Part shown: positions 62,405-64,000 of the stretch, piece by piece | Numbering within the stretch: position 1 is the stretch's first letter | Layout: every line of letters starts with the position of its first letter | Assembly (NCBI RefSeq): GCF_000750635.1 | Contig: NZ_CCDM010000001.1 | Coordinates: forward strand, 806,001-870,000 | Reading direction: 5' to 3' | DNA: 64,000 nt | From: Oceanobacillus jeddahensis | Lineage (GTDB): Bacteria > Bacillota > Bacilli > Bacillales > Amphibacillaceae | Position numbers and translations under genes: made by a program | Notes under the pieces: generated by a model | Databases searched by the model: none | Told to the model about the DNA's origin: nothing | The model's input: only the letters and a program-made list of their open reading frames with translations

Positions 62405-64000
62405 TTGAGGAAAAAATGGATTCCTCTTCTAGTCATTGCTTTATTGATTATTTCACCATTTTCCACTGCGGGTGAAGTGTACGCGATGAGTAATAATCAA
62501 TCGAAGGAAAGTCAGCAGAGCGATGAGCACATAGAAGAGGAAGACAACAACAGAATAGACGCGGAACAGGACGCTTCGGACAATGAAGCAGAGTTAGAAG
62601 AAGTGCGATTTCAGCTGGGTGATGAAGAGGAAGCAATTCAAGAACTGAAAGAAGATTTAACAGAGCTTGGATTTGCTGCATTAGAGGACCCGACGGAATA
62701 TTTCGGCTTACATACAGAAGAATCTGTAAAGGTATTTCAAGCTTTTCATGACATAGAAGAGACAGGAATTGCGGACGAAGACACACTGCAAATGATAGAA
62801 GACTTGCTATCGGAAGATTCCTTTGATCGTGAAGCGCATCTGGAGTTCAGTAAGCCAGAAGAATTTGAGACAGAAGCGGAAGAAGTCGAGCAAAATGCTG
62901 AGGCAGAAGAAGGCGTAGAATCGGAAGAAGGCACAGAATCCGAGGAAGGCCAGGAATCTGAAACAGAAGAAGGCACAGAATCCGAAGAAGGCCAAGAATC
63001 TGAAACAGAAGAAGGCGCAGAATCGGAAGAAGGCCAAGAATCTGATGTAGAGGAAGGCGCAGAATCGGAAGAAGAGCAAGAATCTGAAGTAGAAGAAGGC
63101 GCAGAATCGGAAGAAGAGCAAGAATCTGAAGTAGAAGAAGGCGCAGAATCGGAAGAAGGCCAAGAATCTGATGTAGAGGAAGGCGCAGAATCGGAGGAAG
63201 AGCAAGAGTCTGAAGTAGAGGAAGGCACAGAATCGGAGGAAGAGCAAGAATCTGAAACAGGGGAAAGCGCGGAATCCGAGGAAGAAGACCAAGAAATTGG
63301 TGAGCAACGTTTGGACGAAGTAGAAACGTTTGCTGCCCAAAGTACGTATCAGCAGGGAGATAGACACTCAGAAATCGCTAAGTTTAAGAAAAAATTAAAC
63401 GCAATCGGTTTTAGTTATATCACAGAAACAACGCTCTTTGGCAGTTTCATGGAAACGCAGGTAACGCGATTCCAAGAATACTATGGTCTTCCTGCTAATG
63501 GAAAGATGGACCGGGCAACGAAAGAAAAGCTCGACAGTGTCTATAACAGTCCGTTCCAACAAGGGAAACGTCATGATGATATCCCGGATATCAAACAGAA
63601 GCTCAATAATCTTGGATATGGGTATATCAGTGTCACGACGCTTTTTGGAACCTTTATGGAACAAAAAGTAGAGCAATTTCAAAGAGATCATGGACTTCGT
63701 GTCAGCGGGATTGCGGATGAAGTAACTTTGGCTAAGTTGAATGAGCTGGCTCCGCAGGATACGTACCAGCGTGGAGACAGACATGAGGACATGATTCAAT
63801 TCAAGCAGCAATTGAACGCGGTTGGTTTTGGCTATATCACAGAGACGACACTCTTTGGAAGTTTCATGGAAACACAGGTTAAAAGATTCCAAGAATACTA
63901 TGGACTTTCCGTTAACGGTCAAATCGACGAAGCAACGAAGGAAAAGCTGGACAGTGTTTATAACAGCCCATTCCAGCAAGGAGAACGTCATGATGATATT
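62405..64000 (+). CDS. Secreted peptidoglycan-binding repeat protein, 3' truncated by the window
   Basis: Open from TTG 62405 (AGGAGGTG at 62391-62398) to the window edge, at least 532 codons. There is a signal peptide (M-R-K-K-W-I-P-L-L-V-I-A-L-L, cleavage near V-Y-A) and a first PG-binding-like domain (~80-145). About eight tandem 14-residue acidic repeats follow (E-E-G-A-E-S-E-E-E-Q-E-S-E-V type, ~168-295), then a series of ~70-residue PG_binding_1 units alternating between T-Y-Q-x-G-D-R-H and F-Q-Q-G-x-R-H starts. A catalytic domain may lie beyond the edge. The sigma-D promoter suggests an autolysin or motility-linked wall protein. Confidence 0.85.
   Translation, partial: MRKKWIPLLVIALLIISPFSTAGEVYAMSNNQSKESQQSDEHIEEEDNNRIDAEQDASDNEAELEEVRFQLGDEEEAIQELKEDLTELGFAALEDPTEYFGLHTEESVKVFQAFHDIEETGIADEDTLQMIEDLLSEDSFDREAHLEFSKPEEFETEAEEVEQNAEAEEGVESEEGTESEEGQESETEEGTESEEGQESETEEGAESEEGQESDVEEGAESEEEQESEVEEGAESEEEQESEVEEGAESEEGQESDVEEGAESEEEQESEVEEGTESEEEQESETGESAESEEEDQEIGEQRLDEVETFAAQSTYQQGDRHSEIAKFKKKLNAIGFSYITETTLFGSFMETQVTRFQEYYGLPANGKMDRATKEKLDSVYNSPFQQGKRHDDIPDIKQKLNNLGYGYISVTTLFGTFMEQKVEQFQRDHGLRVSGIADEVTLAKLNELAPQDTYQRGDRHEDMIQFKQQLNAVGFGYITETTLFGSFMETQVKRFQEYYGLSVNGQIDEATKEKLDSVYNSPFQQGERHDDI
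62906..63290 (+). repeat. 42-bp tandem repeat array encoding an acidic stalk
   Basis: Eight to nine units of 42 nt, each coding for a 14-residue Glu/Ser/Gly block, differ mainly at G/E and D/E/T positions. The similarity is at DNA level, so unit number is likely to vary. Confidence 0.85.

Noticed and set aside
62746-63367. Long minus-strand open frames rich in Ser/Pro or Phe/Arg
   Set aside because: They are antisense shadows of the acidic tandem repeats in the plus-strand peptidoglycan-binding gene, which has signal peptide, ribosome-binding site and promoter.

Overview
The window is chromosomal DNA from a low-GC, endospore-forming, flagellated Bacillaceae. The block spoIID - spoIIQ - spoIIID - mbl - flhO - flhP - (epuA-like) - fabZ follows the Bacillus order. 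Two complete glycine-betaine binding proteins and many acidic lipoproteins suggest an osmotically challenged, Oceanobacillus/Virgibacillus-like organism. This placement is inferred from gene content and was not searched.

Layout. (1) 1-9 kb: tail of an oligopeptide ABC ATPase, then the sporulation, cell-shape and rod-protein block. A ~0.7 kb structured non-coding repeat lies between spoIIID and mbl. (2) 9-13.8 kb, minus strand: an OpuA-type compatible-solute importer (binding protein, permease, CBS-domain ATPase) plus a second solitary binding protein. (3) 14-18 kb: lipoprotein adaptor and SwrC-like RND pump. (4) 18-24 kb: zwf, a second copy of the structured repeat, an Rpn/YhgA-like nuclease gene, a split ThrE-type exporter and a membrane protein resembling a duplicated ATP-synthase c subunit. 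(5) 24.6-41 kb: an envelope-polysaccharide locus with a TagO-type initiating transferase, a UDP-HexNAc dehydrogenase, GalU, five glycosyltransferases, a TagG-type permease, an unusual ATPase carrying two complete TagH-like domains, and a TupA-like ATP-grasp protein. (6) 41-62 kb: an array of further ATP-grasp genes. Six are cyanophycin-synthetase-like ligases with a C-terminal acylphosphatase-like domain, one is a short ligase without it, and four are YheC/YheD-like. Two cytoplasmic CapA-like genes and one decayed YheCD copy lie among them. (7) 62.4 kb to the edge: a secreted peptidoglycan-binding repeat protein behind a good sigma-D promoter. It runs off the window.

The candidate new system is regions 5-6. 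Twelve intact ATP-grasp genes of three families sit within 22 kb, next to a polymer-export transporter and a uronic-acid-forming dehydrogenase. They appear to be amplified cassettes. Members of all three families carry the same short motif (S-x-S-W-K-x-T or a relative, followed by basic residues), normally at the end of a predicted coiled coil. The cyanophycin-type enzymes lack the Mur-ligase half needed for cyanophycin elongation. All six acylphosphatase-like domains have lost both catalytic residues. The TupA-like protein together with the UDP-HexNAc dehydrogenase recalls teichuronopeptide synthesis. My working model, an inference, is an amino-acid- or peptide-decorated uronic-acid-containing wall polymer, made on TagO-primed lipid and exported by TagG with the double ATPase.
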